Shown: positions 40,465 to 49,826, numbered from the stretch's first letter. The stretch: DNA of 64,000 nucleotides from JBPCQA01 sp050998615 (GCA_050998615.1 JBPCQA010000045.1:1-64000), one strand, 5' to 3'. Notes: a model not told the origin generated them from the letters alone. Numbers and translations: made by a program.

Positions 40465-41541
40465 CTAGATCCAGCCGTGGCGGGTCGCATGGGTGGCCAA
40501 CTGGAATCGGGTCACGGTGCCGGTCCGGGCCATCAACTGCTCGAGGTAGCGGAAGAAGGTACGCCGACTGATGCCCAGCACCTTCGCCACCTGCTCGTCG
40601 CTGACGCCCGTGCTCAGCAGACTCAAGAAGCGCGCCTCGATCGGCTCCAACGCGGGCTGCGACGTCGAGCCGTCAAGCCGCAGCGGCCGCGCGGTCTGCC
40701 AGCACATCTCCCACAGCCCGGCCAACGCCGACAGCAGGCTGCATCGGCGGAGGATCAACGCCGAGTGACCTACGTCGGTCTCCGCCGTCGTCAACGACAC
40801 GATCGCGACGCCGTCGTCGATGATCAACAGCTTCACCGGCACGTGCAACAAGACCCGCGACTCCTCGCCGGCCTCCATCGCCGGTCGGATGTTGTGCTCG
40901 AGGTATTGCGAGATCTCGATCGCCTCGCTGGCATAAACGTGCCGGCAGATGACACCTCGACCCAGGTTTTCGATCTCGATGGTGTTGATGTCCGTCCCGC
41001 CGTGGTACGGCGGGCAGTCGAGCCCGCGAACCTGCTGTCGTGCGCTCCGCTCGAGCATCTGCACTCGATCGATTACTGCACTGCCGCGCACCACTTCAAG
41101 CAACCCGTGAGACCCCTCGGTGCCGACCGTGCGTCGATAGTGGGCGAAGGCCTGCAGGGTCGCGGCGCTCGCCTCTCGAATCTCCAACTCTCGCCGACGC
41201 GCCATCAACTCGATCGCCGACTCTGGAGGCAGCGGCTTGATCTTGCTCGACAGGCTGCGCAGGCCACCGACCAGGCCTACATCGGCCATCCCCTCCAGGT
41301 CGGCGAACACGCCTGCCGACGTGAGCCCGGCTGCCTCAGCGAGCTCAAGCGGGGTGAGCGGTCCGGACGCCAGCAGCGCGTCGTACATCTTGGCTTGATC
41401 TTCACTCAACCCAAGGCATCTCATCCGGGTGACGATCGACTCTGTGACAAGACCCGTGCGTGGTTCGGACACGATTTGACACTGTAGTGCCACTGACACC
41501 AAACGCGCACCCAGTCGATCTGGCAGCCGGTAGACAGTCAC
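40465..41541 (-). CDS. TrmB-like / LuxR-type transcriptional regulator
   Basis: 358 aa. A TrmB-type winged helix lies at about residues 35-95 (RMRCLGLSEDQAKMYDALLA, then PLTPLELAEAAGLTSAGVF). A central effector domain follows. The end is a LuxR-type helix-turn-helix: EARFLSLLSTGVSDEQVAKV and LGISRRTFFRYLEQLMARTG. This architecture is common in actinobacteria for regulators of unknown signal. GGAGGT precedes the GTG at 41541. It diverges from the sedolisin gene with 43 bp between starts, so it probably controls that gene and itself. Confidence 0.83.
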   Translation of the reverse strand: MTVYRLPDRLGARLVSVALQCQIVSEPRTGLVTESIVTRMRCLGLSEDQAKMYDALLASGPLTPLELAEAAGLTSAGVFADLEGMADVGLVGGLRSLSSKIKPLPPESAIELMARRRELEIREASAATLQAFAHYRRTVGTEGSHGLLEVVRGSAVIDRVQMLERSARQQVRGLDCPPYHGGTDINTIEIENLGRGVICRHVYASEAIEISQYLEHNIRPAMEAGEESRVLLHVPVKLLIIDDGVAIVSLTTAETDVGHSALILRRCSLLSALAGLWEMCWQTARPLRLDGSTSQPALEPIEARFLSLLSTGVSDEQVAKVLGISRRTFFRYLEQLMARTGTVTRFQLATHATRHGWI

Positions 41542-41584
41542 TCGACCTCCGAGTCAGGCGGTCAATACCCCCAAGGAGACGAAA

Positions 41585-43567
41585 GTGAGCACTGCGACAC
41601 GCAAGGCGGTCAGCATCCTGGGCGCCGCGACGTTGTCCCTGTCATTCGCGGCGGCGATGACGCAGTCGGCCTCGGCTGGACCGACCAATTCGGCGACATC
41701 CAATCAGGCAACCGGGCACCACCCGATCGGCCACCACCCGACGCAACGGCTGTGCAGCACACCGACGCGACCGGGCGTCATGGCCTGCTTCGCGATTCGA
41801 CGTACGGATAGCCTTCACCAAACGGTCACCAGCAACGTCTTGCCGCAAGGCTACGGCCCCGCGGACATCCAAAGCGCCTACAACCTGGGCTCGGGGGGAG
41901 GGGGAAGGACCGTCGCGATCGTTGACGCATACGACGACCCGAACGCCGAGTCCGATCTCGCGACCTATCGAAGCCAATACGGGCTGCCGCCCTGCACCAC
42001 CGCCAACGGCTGCTTCAAGAAGGTCAACCAGCGCGGCTCCACCACCGGACTGCCGCGCGGCGACACCGGCTGGGCCGGTGAGATCAGCCTCGACGTCGAC
42101 ATGGTGTCCGCCGCCTGCCCGAGTTGCCACATTCTCCTGGTGGAGGCCGACAGCCCGACGACTGCCAATCTCGGCGCCGGAGTCAACACCGCAGTCTCGC
42201 TCGGCGCCAAATACGTGTCCAACAGCTACGGCGGCGGCGAGACCGGCAACGAGAACTCGACCGACAACAGCTACTACCACCACCCAGGCGTGGCGGTCAC
42301 CGCCAGCACCGGTGACAACGGCTACGGCATCTCCTACCCGGCGTCGTCGAAGTACGTCACCGCGGTAGGCGGCACGTCGCTGACCCGGTCGGGCAACTCT
42401 CGCGGCTGGTCCGAAAGCGCCTGGAGCGGTGCCGGCAGCGGCTGCTCGATCGATGAGGCGAAGCCGGCCTTCCAGTCAGGCGTCAACACGGGCTGCAGCA
42501 ACCGGGCTGACGCCGACGTGTCGGCAGTCGCCGACCCGCAAACCGGTGTTGCCGTCTACCAGACATACGGCGGCAGCGGCTGGGCAGTTTACGGCGGCAC
42601 CAGCGCCTCGTCGCCGATCATCGCCAGCGTCTACGCCGTTGCCGGCGTGCCGGGCTCGACAGACACCCCCGCCGCCTACCCATACGCCCACACCGGCAAC
42701 CTGTACGACGTCACGACCGGAAGCAACGGGTCGTGCACGGCCACTGTCCAGTGCCACGCCGGGCCAGGCTGGGATGGCCCAACCGGGCTCGGCACACCCA
42801 ACGGGACCACCGCGTTCGGCTCGGGGGGTGGCCAGCCCAGCCCGGTGGGCGTAACTAACCCAGGTAGCCAGTCCGGGACGGTTGGCACCCCGGCAAGCCT
42901 GCAGATGGCCGCCAGCGGAGGCACCCCGCCGTACACGTGGTCGGCAACCGGCTTGCCGACCGGGCTCGCGATCTCCTCGAGCACCGGCAAGATCACCGGC
43001 ACCCCGACCACCCAGGGCAGCTTCACGGTCGGTGTCACCGCCACCGACAGCGCTAGCAACTCCGGTAGCACGTCGTTCACCTGGACGATCAGTGCCGGCG
43101 GTGGAGGTGGCGGGTGCTCCGGACAGCTGTTGGGCAACCCCGGCTTCGAAACTGGCACCGCAGCGCCGTGGGTCACCACCACCGGTGTGATCGCCAGCAA
43201 CGCCGACGGCGAAACCGCGCACTCGGGCAACTACTACGCATGGCTCGACGGCTACGGGCAGACCCATACCGACAAGGTCAGCCAGACCGTCACGATCCCG
43301 TCCGGATGCACCGCAATGTTGAGCTACTACCTGAAGATCACCACGAACGAATCCGGCAACACGCCCTACGACGTGTTGAACGTCCGGGTCGGCTCGACGG
43401 TGGTCGCGACGTACTCGAACGTCAACGCGACCGGGGTGTACGTGCAGCACACGCTGAACCTGAGCCAGTACGCCGGCCAGCGGGTGACCCTCAGCTACAC
43501 AGGGGTGGAGGACAGCTCGCTCGCGACGTCGTTCTTGCTCGACGACGCGGCTCTGAACCTGAGCTAG
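41585..43567 (+). CDS. Secreted sedolisin-like (S53) peptidase with Ig-like and C-terminal domains
   Basis: 660 aa. Signal peptide cleaved after QSASA (about 31). Catalytic domain at about 85-415: E166 and D170 (GEISLDVD), oxyanion D244 (STGDNGYG) and nucleophile S340 (YGGTSASSP), the sedolisin Glu-Asp-Ser set. The prodomain is very short for S53 (about 55 residues). An Ig-like He_PIG domain (GTPPYTWSATGLPTGLAISS) spans about 430-500. A C-terminal beta-sandwich (LLGNPGFETGTAAPW ...) that may bind carbohydrate or process the C-terminus ends the protein. The GTG at 41585 has AAGGAG upstream. Probably an extracellular acid-active protease for nutrient supply. Confidence 0.88.
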   Translation: MSTATRKAVSILGAATLSLSFAAAMTQSASAGPTNSATSNQATGHHPIGHHPTQRLCSTPTRPGVMACFAIRRTDSLHQTVTSNVLPQGYGPADIQSAYNLGSGGGGRTVAIVDAYDDPNAESDLATYRSQYGLPPCTTANGCFKKVNQRGSTTGLPRGDTGWAGEISLDVDMVSAACPSCHILLVEADSPTTANLGAGVNTAVSLGAKYVSNSYGGGETGNENSTDNSYYHHPGVAVTASTGDNGYGISYPASSKYVTAVGGTSLTRSGNSRGWSESAWSGAGSGCSIDEAKPAFQSGVNTGCSNRADADVSAVADPQTGVAVYQTYGGSGWAVYGGTSASSPIIASVYAVAGVPGSTDTPAAYPYAHTGNLYDVTTGSNGSCTATVQCHAGPGWDGPTGLGTPNGTTAFGSGGGQPSPVGVTNPGSQSGTVGTPASLQMAASGGTPPYTWSATGLPTGLAISSSTGKITGTPTTQGSFTVGVTATDSASNSGSTSFTWTISAGGGGGGCSGQLLGNPGFETGTAAPWVTTTGVIASNADGETAHSGNYYAWLDGYGQTHTDKVSQTVTIPSGCTAMLSYYLKITTNESGNTPYDVLNVRVGSTVVATYSNVNATGVYVQHTLNLSQYAGQRVTLSYTGVEDSSLATSFLLDDAALNLS

Positions 43568-43608
43568 TCGTCGCGTCGCGCCCCACCTCGTCCCCTGGCG
43601 CGACGGAC

Positions 43609-43646
43609 GAAAGTGGGTGGCTGGCTTTGGTCGGCCACCCACTTTC
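43609..43646. terminator. Bidirectional terminator hairpin
   Basis: A perfect 13-bp stem: GAAAGTGGGTGGC (43609-43621) with GCCACCCACTTTC (43634-43646), 12-base loop. It lies between the convergent sedolisin and methyltransferase genes. Confidence 0.8.
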
Positions 43647-43667
43647 ACGCCCAGTTCGAGCGGTGGG

Positions 43668-44438
43668 CTAGCTGAAGTCGATGAGCAGACCGTCATCCAA
43701 GCCGCCGGCCGGGGGCTGGCGCTGGGAGTCGGCCAGCCCGGTGACTCGGGAGCGGTAGCAGTAGGTTTTCCACGGCATCAACATGCCGTCGGGTCCGCGG
43801 CCAAAGCTGTCGTAGATGGCGCCGACGGCGGCCATCAGCTCGGCTTGGTCAGCAGCGGTGCGGGACTCGGGGCGTGAGTTCGCGGCGGCGAATTCGGTCA
43901 AGCTGTCCTTGTGGAATTGCTGCCAGTGTCGGAAGACCTTGAGCTCACTTGGCGCGAAGAGCTCGGAGCCAGCCACTGGATCGACTGGATCAGCTGGAAC
44001 TTCTCGATCGTCTTGATCGTCTGCCGCAGGCTGCATCAGGGCAAGCACCCGCTTGACCCATGGCACCTTGTCGTCGCCGTGGCTCCAGGTCAAGCCGAGC
44101 ACGCCACCCGGTCGCAACACCCGGGCGATTTCGGGCAGGGTGCGCTGGTGATCGAACCGGTGGAAGGCGTGGCCGGCGATTACCACGTCGACCGACGACG
44201 ACGCCATCGGGATGTCTTCTGCGGCCGCCTGCACGCGACGGGCTGCCGGAACAGCGTCGCGCAACGCGGCGAGCCGCTGCGCCGACGGTTCGAGGGCGAC
44301 CACATCGAGACCTTGATCGACGAGGCGCTTCGTTAGGTGGCCGGAGCCCGCGGCGACCTCGAGAACGCGGGCGCGGCCAGTGCCGACCAGCCACCCGACG
44401 GCTTCGGCTGGGTAGTCCGGGCCGCGATCGTCGTACAT
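43668..44438 (-). CDS. SAM-dependent methyltransferase
   Basis: 256 aa, class I fold. Motif I VLEVAAGSGHLTKRLVDQG near residue 25, acidic motif VVALEPSAQR near 46, then VDVVIAGHAFHRFDH near 83 and RVLRPGGVLGLTWSHGD near 107. The last gives the usual post-motif III. This is the SmtA/UbiE-like Methyltransf_11 group with substrate unknown. ATG at 44438. Alone, convergent with the sedolisin. Confidence 0.82.
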   Translation of the reverse strand: MYDDRGPDYPAEAVGWLVGTGRARVLEVAAGSGHLTKRLVDQGLDVVALEPSAQRLAALRDAVPAARRVQAAAEDIPMASSSVDVVIAGHAFHRFDHQRTLPEIARVLRPGGVLGLTWSHGDDKVPWVKRVLALMQPAADDQDDREVPADPVDPVAGSELFAPSELKVFRHWQQFHKDSLTEFAAANSRPESRTAADQAELMAAVGAIYDSFGRGPDGMLMPWKTYCYRSRVTGLADSQRQPPAGGLDDGLLIDFS

Positions 44439-44573
44439 GGGATGTGAGGTTAGCCGACCGTGCGCGGCAAACGCCGCGAGTGCCTCCTACGCTGAAGTTG
44501 TCACAGCGCGAAGAGCCGAGGCGGCGACCGTCAGCAACGGTCCTGAGCGTAGCTAGAGGGCTAGGGTGACCAG

Positions 44574-45290
44574 GTGGCGGACTGGTTCGCAGACTGTGCG
44601 TTCTCAGCGGGGGTTCCGGCCGCGCTCGTGGCCGCCCGCGACGGGATCGACGCGTTGCTGCGCGACCGGGGTCTACGGCGGACGACGCCGGCCGTCACCG
44701 CGGAATCCCTGATCCGCGGCGCTGCCGCCTCCGCACAGATCGACGGCAGCATCTCGAGTCTGGACGAGCTACGTGCGGGCGCCGGGGATGCGACTGCGTC
44801 GGCCGCCGCGCGGCTGTCCGCCGAGCTGCTCTCGCTTGTCCCGATCGCCAACCGCTCACCGCTACAAGCGCTGGCCCGGATGCATGCGCTTGCCGCACCG
44901 CGCGACGCGGAACCGGCTGGCGTGGGACGTCCGCGGCGTGAGCCTGGCGTGGCTGCCCGGCTGCAAATGCTGGCCCGCAACCTGGTGGCGTCGACCACCG
45001 CCCCGGCCATCGCGGTCGCCGCTCTTGCCCATGCCGAAATCGCCGTCCTGACCCCGTTCGAGTCGGCCAACGGGTTGGTGGCCCGAGCCTTGGAGCGACT
45101 GATCCTGGTGGCCAGAGGGGTCGATCCGGCCTCGGTGACGGTTCCGGAGGCGGGACATTTGCGCGCCGGCCCCGCCTATCAGGGCGCGCTCGCTGGATAT
45201 GCCGAGGGAACGCCGTTCGGGCGACGGGATTGGCTGCTGTATGCGGCGACCGCGATCACCGAAGGTGCGGCGTTGAGCCCGTTGCGCTGA
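44574..45290 (+). CDS. Degenerate Fic-domain-like protein (Rv3662c type)
   Basis: 238 aa, helical. Region LAHAEIAVLTPFESANGLVA then RALERLILVARGVDP aligns with the Fic core, but the usual HPFxxGNGR reads TPFESANGL: the catalytic His and the Arg are lost. AMP-transfer is therefore unlikely. Often labelled oxidoreductase in actinobacteria without evidence. It keeps the Rv3662c position upstream of the HAD gene and tad-like operon. GTG at 44574. Function unknown. Confidence 0.65.
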   Translation: MADWFADCAFSAGVPAALVAARDGIDALLRDRGLRRTTPAVTAESLIRGAAASAQIDGSISSLDELRAGAGDATASAAARLSAELLSLVPIANRSPLQALARMHALAAPRDAEPAGVGRPRREPGVAARLQMLARNLVASTTAPAIAVAALAHAEIAVLTPFESANGLVARALERLILVARGVDPASVTVPEAGHLRAGPAYQGALAGYAEGTPFGRRDWLLYAATAITEGAALSPLR

Positions 45291-45557
45291 CTCCCGTTGA
45301 GATGGGCCGTTGCGCTGATCTCGTTGGGCTGGGCCAGTTGCCGCGGCCTGCGAACGGCGCCCTCGCGAGAAGACGACCGGTCGCTCAGCACGCGAAGCCT
45401 GGTTACCAGGCGCGCATTCTCATGATCGTCGGCCCGGGCTGTCCCGGAATCGACTGCCCTGGAAGAAGGGTAGGTCGCCGCGTGGGTGCCGGCCTCATGT
45501 GCGGGTCATGGAGTTGTTATCTTCAATTGTACGCCGATATCGCGGCCAGCGGAAGGT

Positions 45558-46367
45558 CTACTGGCGCGTCGGTCTTCGGCGTGTCGCCGCAATGAGCACA
45601 GCACCGGCGGCAGCCGCGCCGGCACCGAGGGCTACCGCCGCGATGGTCCCTGGGCGTGCCGCAAACGACGCCCGCTTGCGGAGCTCGACGGGTTTGGTGA
45701 ACGTCAACACCGGCCAGCCGCGATCCAGCGCGACCCTGCGGAGCGCCTTGTCGGGATTGACAGCATGCGGATGGCCGACGGTCGCGAGCATCGGAATGTC
45801 GGTGGCGGAGTCGCTGTAGGCGTACGACGACGACAGGTCGTAGCCCTCTCGCTCGGCAAGCTCTCGGATGGCGGACGCCTTGTTCTCGCCGTACGCGTAA
45901 AAGTCGATCTCGCCGGTGTAGCGGCCGTCCGTCTGGGCCATTCGGGTGGCGATCACGCGGTCGGCGTCGAGCAGCTGACCGATCGGCTCGACCACCTCGG
46001 CGCCGGACGTCGACACGATGACCACATCACGAGCCGCGAGGTGATGGTGTTCGATCAGCCCGACCGCCTCGTCGTATACCAGCGGGTCAACGACGTGATG
46101 CAACGTCTCGGCGACGATGTCCCTGACGGTCTGCACGTCCCAACCAGACGCCAGCTCGGACAAGTAACGCCGCATCCGCTCCATCTGATCGTGGTCGGCG
46201 CCACCGAACAGATAGACAAACTGCGCGTAGCTGCTGCGCAGGACCGACCTTCGGTTGATGAGGCCGCCCTGGAAGAACTGGCGGCTGAAGGCCAGCGTGC
46301 TGGATTTGGCGATGATCGTCTTGTCGAGGTCGAAGAATGCGGCGCTGCGATAAGCCGGGGTTGCCAT
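45558..46367 (-). CDS. HAD-IB family phosphatase, membrane-associated
   Basis: 269 aa. Motif I AAFFDLDKTIIAKSS near residue 9, motif II VIVSTSGAEV near 123, motif III with K and YAYSDSATDIPML near 180. SerB-like HAD-IB phosphatase of the CicA/Rv3661 group. A C-terminal Ala-rich membrane helix (IAAVALGAGAAAAGAVLIAA) is followed by a basic tail. AAGGAG upstream fixes the ATG at 46365-46367. Divergent from the 6C RNA and ssd. The substrate may be a phosphoserine or phospholipid; undetermined. Confidence 0.87.
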   Translation of the reverse strand: MATPAYRSAAFFDLDKTIIAKSSTLAFSRQFFQGGLINRRSVLRSSYAQFVYLFGGADHDQMERMRRYLSELASGWDVQTVRDIVAETLHHVVDPLVYDEAVGLIEHHHLAARDVVIVSTSGAEVVEPIGQLLDADRVIATRMAQTDGRYTGEIDFYAYGENKASAIRELAEREGYDLSSSYAYSDSATDIPMLATVGHPHAVNPDKALRRVALDRGWPVLTFTKPVELRKRASFAARPGTIAAVALGAGAAAAGAVLIAATRRRPTRQ

Positions 46368-46533
46368 CTCAGCTCCTTGCTCCAGCGGATGCTCGCTCGA
46401 TCCAATCCTTGATCGTCTGACCTCGTTAGGGGAGGTCAGACACACCGAGGGTACGGGTTTGTCGAAGATTGCTGCACAAAACTGTCGGCACGGTACGCTA
46501 GCGAAAGAGGATCAGTCGTCGGTACGATAAAAC

Positions 46534-46650
46534 CCAGACCCCCAGCGGCATCCCCCCGCCGCTGGAGTGACGGGTCCGGACTCCAACCCCCCCGGAGCCG
46601 CGACCCGAGGCAGCCCCCGGTATCCCCCCCACCGGGGGCTGCCGCCTCTC
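46534..46650 (+). ncRNA. 6C-type small RNA with three C-loop hairpins
   Basis: Three successive hairpins expose C-runs in their loops. H1: CCAGCGGC (46542-46549) with GCCGCTGG (46558-46565), loop ATCCCCCC. H2: CGGGTC (46571-46576) with GACCCG (about 46602-46607) and inner CTCC/GGAG, loop AACCCCCCC. H3: GGCAGCCCCCGGT (46609-46621) with its exact complement (46631-46643), loop ATCCCCCCC. This matches the actinobacterial 6C RNA, which in M. tuberculosis (B11) lies between Rv3660c and Rv3661, exactly this place, same strand as ssd. TACGAT at 46523-46528 is a plausible -10. H3 may be the terminator. It regulates targets by C-loop pairing with G-rich mRNA (family knowledge). Confidence 0.88.
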
Positions 46651-46771
46651 TACCCGACGCTTAGCTCACCATCGGGGCCACGGTTTCCCACAGCTGGCGC
46701 GGCTGGATGCGGCTGTCCACAGCTCCGCCATCGCTTAAGACTTCACGCGGGGGCTCGTCGAACATGGGTCC

Positions 46772-47845
46772 ATGGAACGAGTGCTCGCGGGTGGTCCGCC
46801 GCTGATCATCACGGCCGACCAAGATCTGCTCGACGGGTTGTTGCGCCTGTGCGCCGCCGCGGCCGTCACTCCCCAGGTGATCTCGGACGCAGCCAAGGCG
46901 CGTGCAGGGTGGTGGCAGGCGTCGGCCATCGTCGTCGGTGAAGACCGGGCCGACGACATCGCGCGGCTCGGCCTGAGCCGCAGAGACGGTGTGGCGTTGG
47001 TCTCCAACCGTCTTGAGTCACCGAGATTGTGGCAACAGGGCATCGCGGTCCGAGCCGATCACGTCGTGGTGTTGCCCGCAGATCAGTCGTGGCTGATCGA
47101 GTGGCTCAGCAACGCGGTCGACGGTGGCGATCGGCAGGCGACCACGGTCAGTCTGATCGGCGCCCGCGGTGGGGCAGGCGCATCCACGTTCGCCGCCGCG
47201 CTGGCGTTGACCGCTGCCAAGCGACGCATGCGCGCTCTGCTCATTGACGCGGATCCGCTTGCCGGGGGCATCGAGCTCGTGCTGGGCTGTGAGCAGGATC
47301 AAGGCCTAAGATGGCCGGAAGTCGCCGCAACCCAGGGCCGGGTAAGCGCTTCCGCGTTCCGTTCCGCGCTGCCCGAGATCGACGGCCTCGCCGTGCTGTC
47401 GTGGGATCTGGGTGACCAGCTCCACACCGACCCCGACACCATGCGGTCGATGCTGTCAGCTGGTCAACGTGGGGCCGAGCTCGTGGTGGTGGACTTACCT
47501 CGTCGACTCGACGACGCCGCGTCTGAGGCGTTGCTTGGCAGCGACGTGTTGCTGATGGTGATCACCTGCGACGTGCGCGCGGTCGCGGGGGCGAATCGGA
47601 TGCTTGCCATGCTCCGCACCCGCTGCGCGGATATCCGGCTGGTGGCTCGCCGGTTGTCGAGCTCGGATCTGTCGAGTGAGGCGATCGGGTCCACTGTGAG
47701 GCTCCCCGTGGCTGGCTGTGTGCCCTCTCGACGAGCCGTGGAGAGAGCGGTGAACGAGGGGCTCGGACCGTTGGGTCGCAGCGGGCTGGAGCGCGCGTGT
47801 GGCGCGGTGCTCGACGATGTCATCGGCCCCATCGGGTCCCCGTGA
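46772..47845 (+). CDS. ssd: Septum-site-determining-like protein (Ssd, MinD/FlhG relative)
   Basis: 357 aa. CpaE-like: an N-terminal receiver-like region, then a MinD/ParA-type ATPase with deviant Walker A VSLIGARGGAGASTFAAALA near residue 128. The signature Lys is replaced in this group, as is usual for CpaE. LIDADPLAGGIELVLG follows near 155. In mycobacteria Ssd influences septation; in tad loci CpaE positions the pilus machine. It heads the tad-like operon: its stop overlaps tadA. A 120-bp gap separates it from the 6C RNA. Confidence 0.85.
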   Translation: MERVLAGGPPLIITADQDLLDGLLRLCAAAAVTPQVISDAAKARAGWWQASAIVVGEDRADDIARLGLSRRDGVALVSNRLESPRLWQQGIAVRADHVVVLPADQSWLIEWLSNAVDGGDRQATTVSLIGARGGAGASTFAAALALTAAKRRMRALLIDADPLAGGIELVLGCEQDQGLRWPEVAATQGRVSASAFRSALPEIDGLAVLSWDLGDQLHTDPDTMRSMLSAGQRGAELVVVDLPRRLDDAASEALLGSDVLLMVITCDVRAVAGANRMLAMLRTRCADIRLVARRLSSSDLSSEAIGSTVRLPVAGCVPSRRAVERAVNEGLGPLGRSGLERACGAVLDDVIGPIGSP

Positions 47846-49011
47846 TGACACTCTCCCAGCCGGAGTTGCTCGACCGGGTCCGCTCACGTTTGGCCGAGCA
47901 GAATGCCGACGCCTCGCCGGCCCGGGTAGCCGACGTGCTGCGTGCCGAAGGACGACTTGTCGGCGATGCCGCGGTGCTGGAGGTGGTCGATGCCCTGCGT
48001 CGTGACTCGGTTGGCGCCGGGCCGCTCGAACCGTTGTTGCGGCTCGACGGGGTCACCGACGTGCTGGTCAACGGCCCCGCCGAGGTGTACGTCGACGCCG
48101 GTTCGGGGTTGCAGTTGACCCAGGTGCGGTTCCCCGATGACGCGACAGTGCGGCGATTGGCGCAGCGACTCGCGTCATCGGCTGGTCGACGCCTCGACGA
48201 TGCATCGCCGTACGTCGACATTCGGCTGCGCGACGGCACCCGCTTCCATGCCGTCTTGGCACCGCTGGCCAGGCCCGGCACGTGCTTGTCGTTGCGGGTG
48301 CCGGCCCGCAAGGCAATGACCATCGACGAGCTGATTTCAGCCGGCGCCATGAGTCGCTGCGGCGCAGACCTCGTGCTTGACCTGGTGCGCGCGAAGGCTG
48401 CCCTGGTCATCTCCGGTGGCACCGGCTCTGGCAAGACGACATTGCTCGCGGCCCTGTTGTCGCGCACCGATCGCCGTGAACGCATCGTGATCGTCGAAGA
48501 TGCTACCGAGTTGCGGCCGGATCACCCCCACGTCTTGTCGCTGGAAGCCAGACAGGCCAACGTTGAAGGCGCCGGCGCCATCACCCTCCGGGAGTTGGTG
48601 CGCCAGGCGCTGCGCATGCGGCCAGATCGGCTGGTAGTCGGCGAAGTGCGTGGCGCCGAGGTCGTCGACATGCTCGCCGCGATGAACACCGGGCACGAAG
48701 GTGGTTGCTGCACGATTCACGCCAACGCCAGCTGTGACGTGCCGGCTCGGCTAGAAGCGTTGGGGGTGGCCGCCGGACTGCCGCGGGAGGCAGTCCACTC
48801 CCAAGCCGGTGCGGCGTTAGATGCTGTGATCCATCTTCGCCGGGCCTCTGACGGCGTTCGGCGGGTGAGTGAAATCGGGGTCTTCACCCGTGGCTCACGG
48901 GGCCTGGTCGAGGCGGTCCAGGCTGTCACCTTCAACCGCGAAGGTGAGCCGATGATGCGCGCCGGCGCCGCGGATCTCGAGTCATTGCTCACCCCCAAGG
49001 CGTGGTCGTGA
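47845..49011 (+). CDS. tadA: TadA-family secretion ATPase
   Basis: 388 aa. Type II/IV secretion hexameric ATPase that powers pilus assembly. GPLEPLLRLDGVTDVLVNGP near residue 58 (the ring-N domain), Walker A SGGTGSGKTTLLAALLS near 190, Asp box VIVEDATELRPDHPH near 215, Walker B RPDRLVVGEVRGAE near 258 and His box GHEGGCCTIHANA near 280. ATG at 47845 overlaps ssd. Rv3659c-type. Confidence 0.92.
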   Translation: MTLSQPELLDRVRSRLAEQNADASPARVADVLRAEGRLVGDAAVLEVVDALRRDSVGAGPLEPLLRLDGVTDVLVNGPAEVYVDAGSGLQLTQVRFPDDATVRRLAQRLASSAGRRLDDASPYVDIRLRDGTRFHAVLAPLARPGTCLSLRVPARKAMTIDELISAGAMSRCGADLVLDLVRAKAALVISGGTGSGKTTLLAALLSRTDRRERIVIVEDATELRPDHPHVLSLEARQANVEGAGAITLRELVRQALRMRPDRLVVGEVRGAEVVDMLAAMNTGHEGGCCTIHANASCDVPARLEALGVAAGLPREAVHSQAGAALDAVIHLRRASDGVRRVSEIGVFTRGSRGLVEAVQAVTFNREGEPMMRAGAADLESLLTPKAWS

Positions 49012-49826
49012 TGGGCGTGTTCGCGGCGATGCTGTTCGCATGCCTCAGCGTGGCTGTCGCGCTTCCCGGGATCGACACCACGCTTTTTCGGCTCGGCCAG
49101 GGGCTCGGCAACCAACAGGCCATTGGCGGGCGGCGCCGGCGCTGGATGGTGTCGTGGCCGCTGGCCGCGGCACTCGCGGTCTTGGCGCTGGTGCTGCTCA
49201 GCGGGGTCGGTGTCGAGGTGATGCTGCTCGGGGCGGGATCGCTTGGCGCCTTCGCAGTCGTGCGGCGGCTGCTCGCGTCATGGCGGCTGCGGGTACGCCG
49301 CCGGGGGCGTCAGCGGGCCGTGATCGAGTTGTGTGACGCGCTGGCCGCTGAGATGCGCGCCGGGTTGCCGGCCACCGTCGCGCTCGAGCGGTCCTGCGGC
49401 CTCTGGGCTGAGTTGGCATCGGTGGCGACGGTCGCTCGGTTGGGTGGAGACGTGACAGCCGCGATTCGACAGGCCGGGCAGACACCGGGGGCGGAAGGGC
49501 TTAGCGCCGTGGCCGCTGCCTGGGAGGTGGCGGCTCGCTCCGGGGCGGCTCTGGCGCTCGTGCTCGAGAGGGTGGCCGCCGGACTGCGCAGCGATGACGA
49601 TGCGCGCTCGGAAGTGATCGCGGCCCTGGGGCCGCCGCGGGCCACCGCGAAGATGCTCGCTGCGCTGCCGCTGTTCGGTCTCGCGCTCGGAGTGTCCATG
49701 GACGCGCATCCCGTGCAGTTCTTGTTCCATACCGGTGCGGGGTTGGGCTGCCTCGGCCTTGGCGTGCTGCTCGCGTTGCTGGGCGTGGTGTGGGTCGAGC
49801 GGCTCGCCGCAGCGGTGGAGGCGTGA
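49011..49826 (+). CDS. tadB: TadB-like pilus assembly membrane protein
   Basis: 271 aa. N-terminal membrane segment, basic cytoplasmic loop, a T2SF/GspF domain (AVIELCDALAAEMRAGLPAT, then LAALPLFGLALGVSMDAHPV) and a C-terminal helix pair. Forms the inner-membrane platform with TadC. ATG at 49011 overlaps the tadA stop by one base; two GTG codons upstream are alternatives. It is shorter than free TadB because it lacks the long N-terminal part, as in the Rv3658c group. Confidence 0.85.
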   Translation: MGVFAAMLFACLSVAVALPGIDTTLFRLGQGLGNQQAIGGRRRRWMVSWPLAAALAVLALVLLSGVGVEVMLLGAGSLGAFAVVRRLLASWRLRVRRRGRQRAVIELCDALAAEMRAGLPATVALERSCGLWAELASVATVARLGGDVTAAIRQAGQTPGAEGLSAVAAAWEVAARSGAALALVLERVAAGLRSDDDARSEVIAALGPPRATAKMLAALPLFGLALGVSMDAHPVQFLFHTGAGLGCLGLGVLLALLGVVWVERLAAAVEA

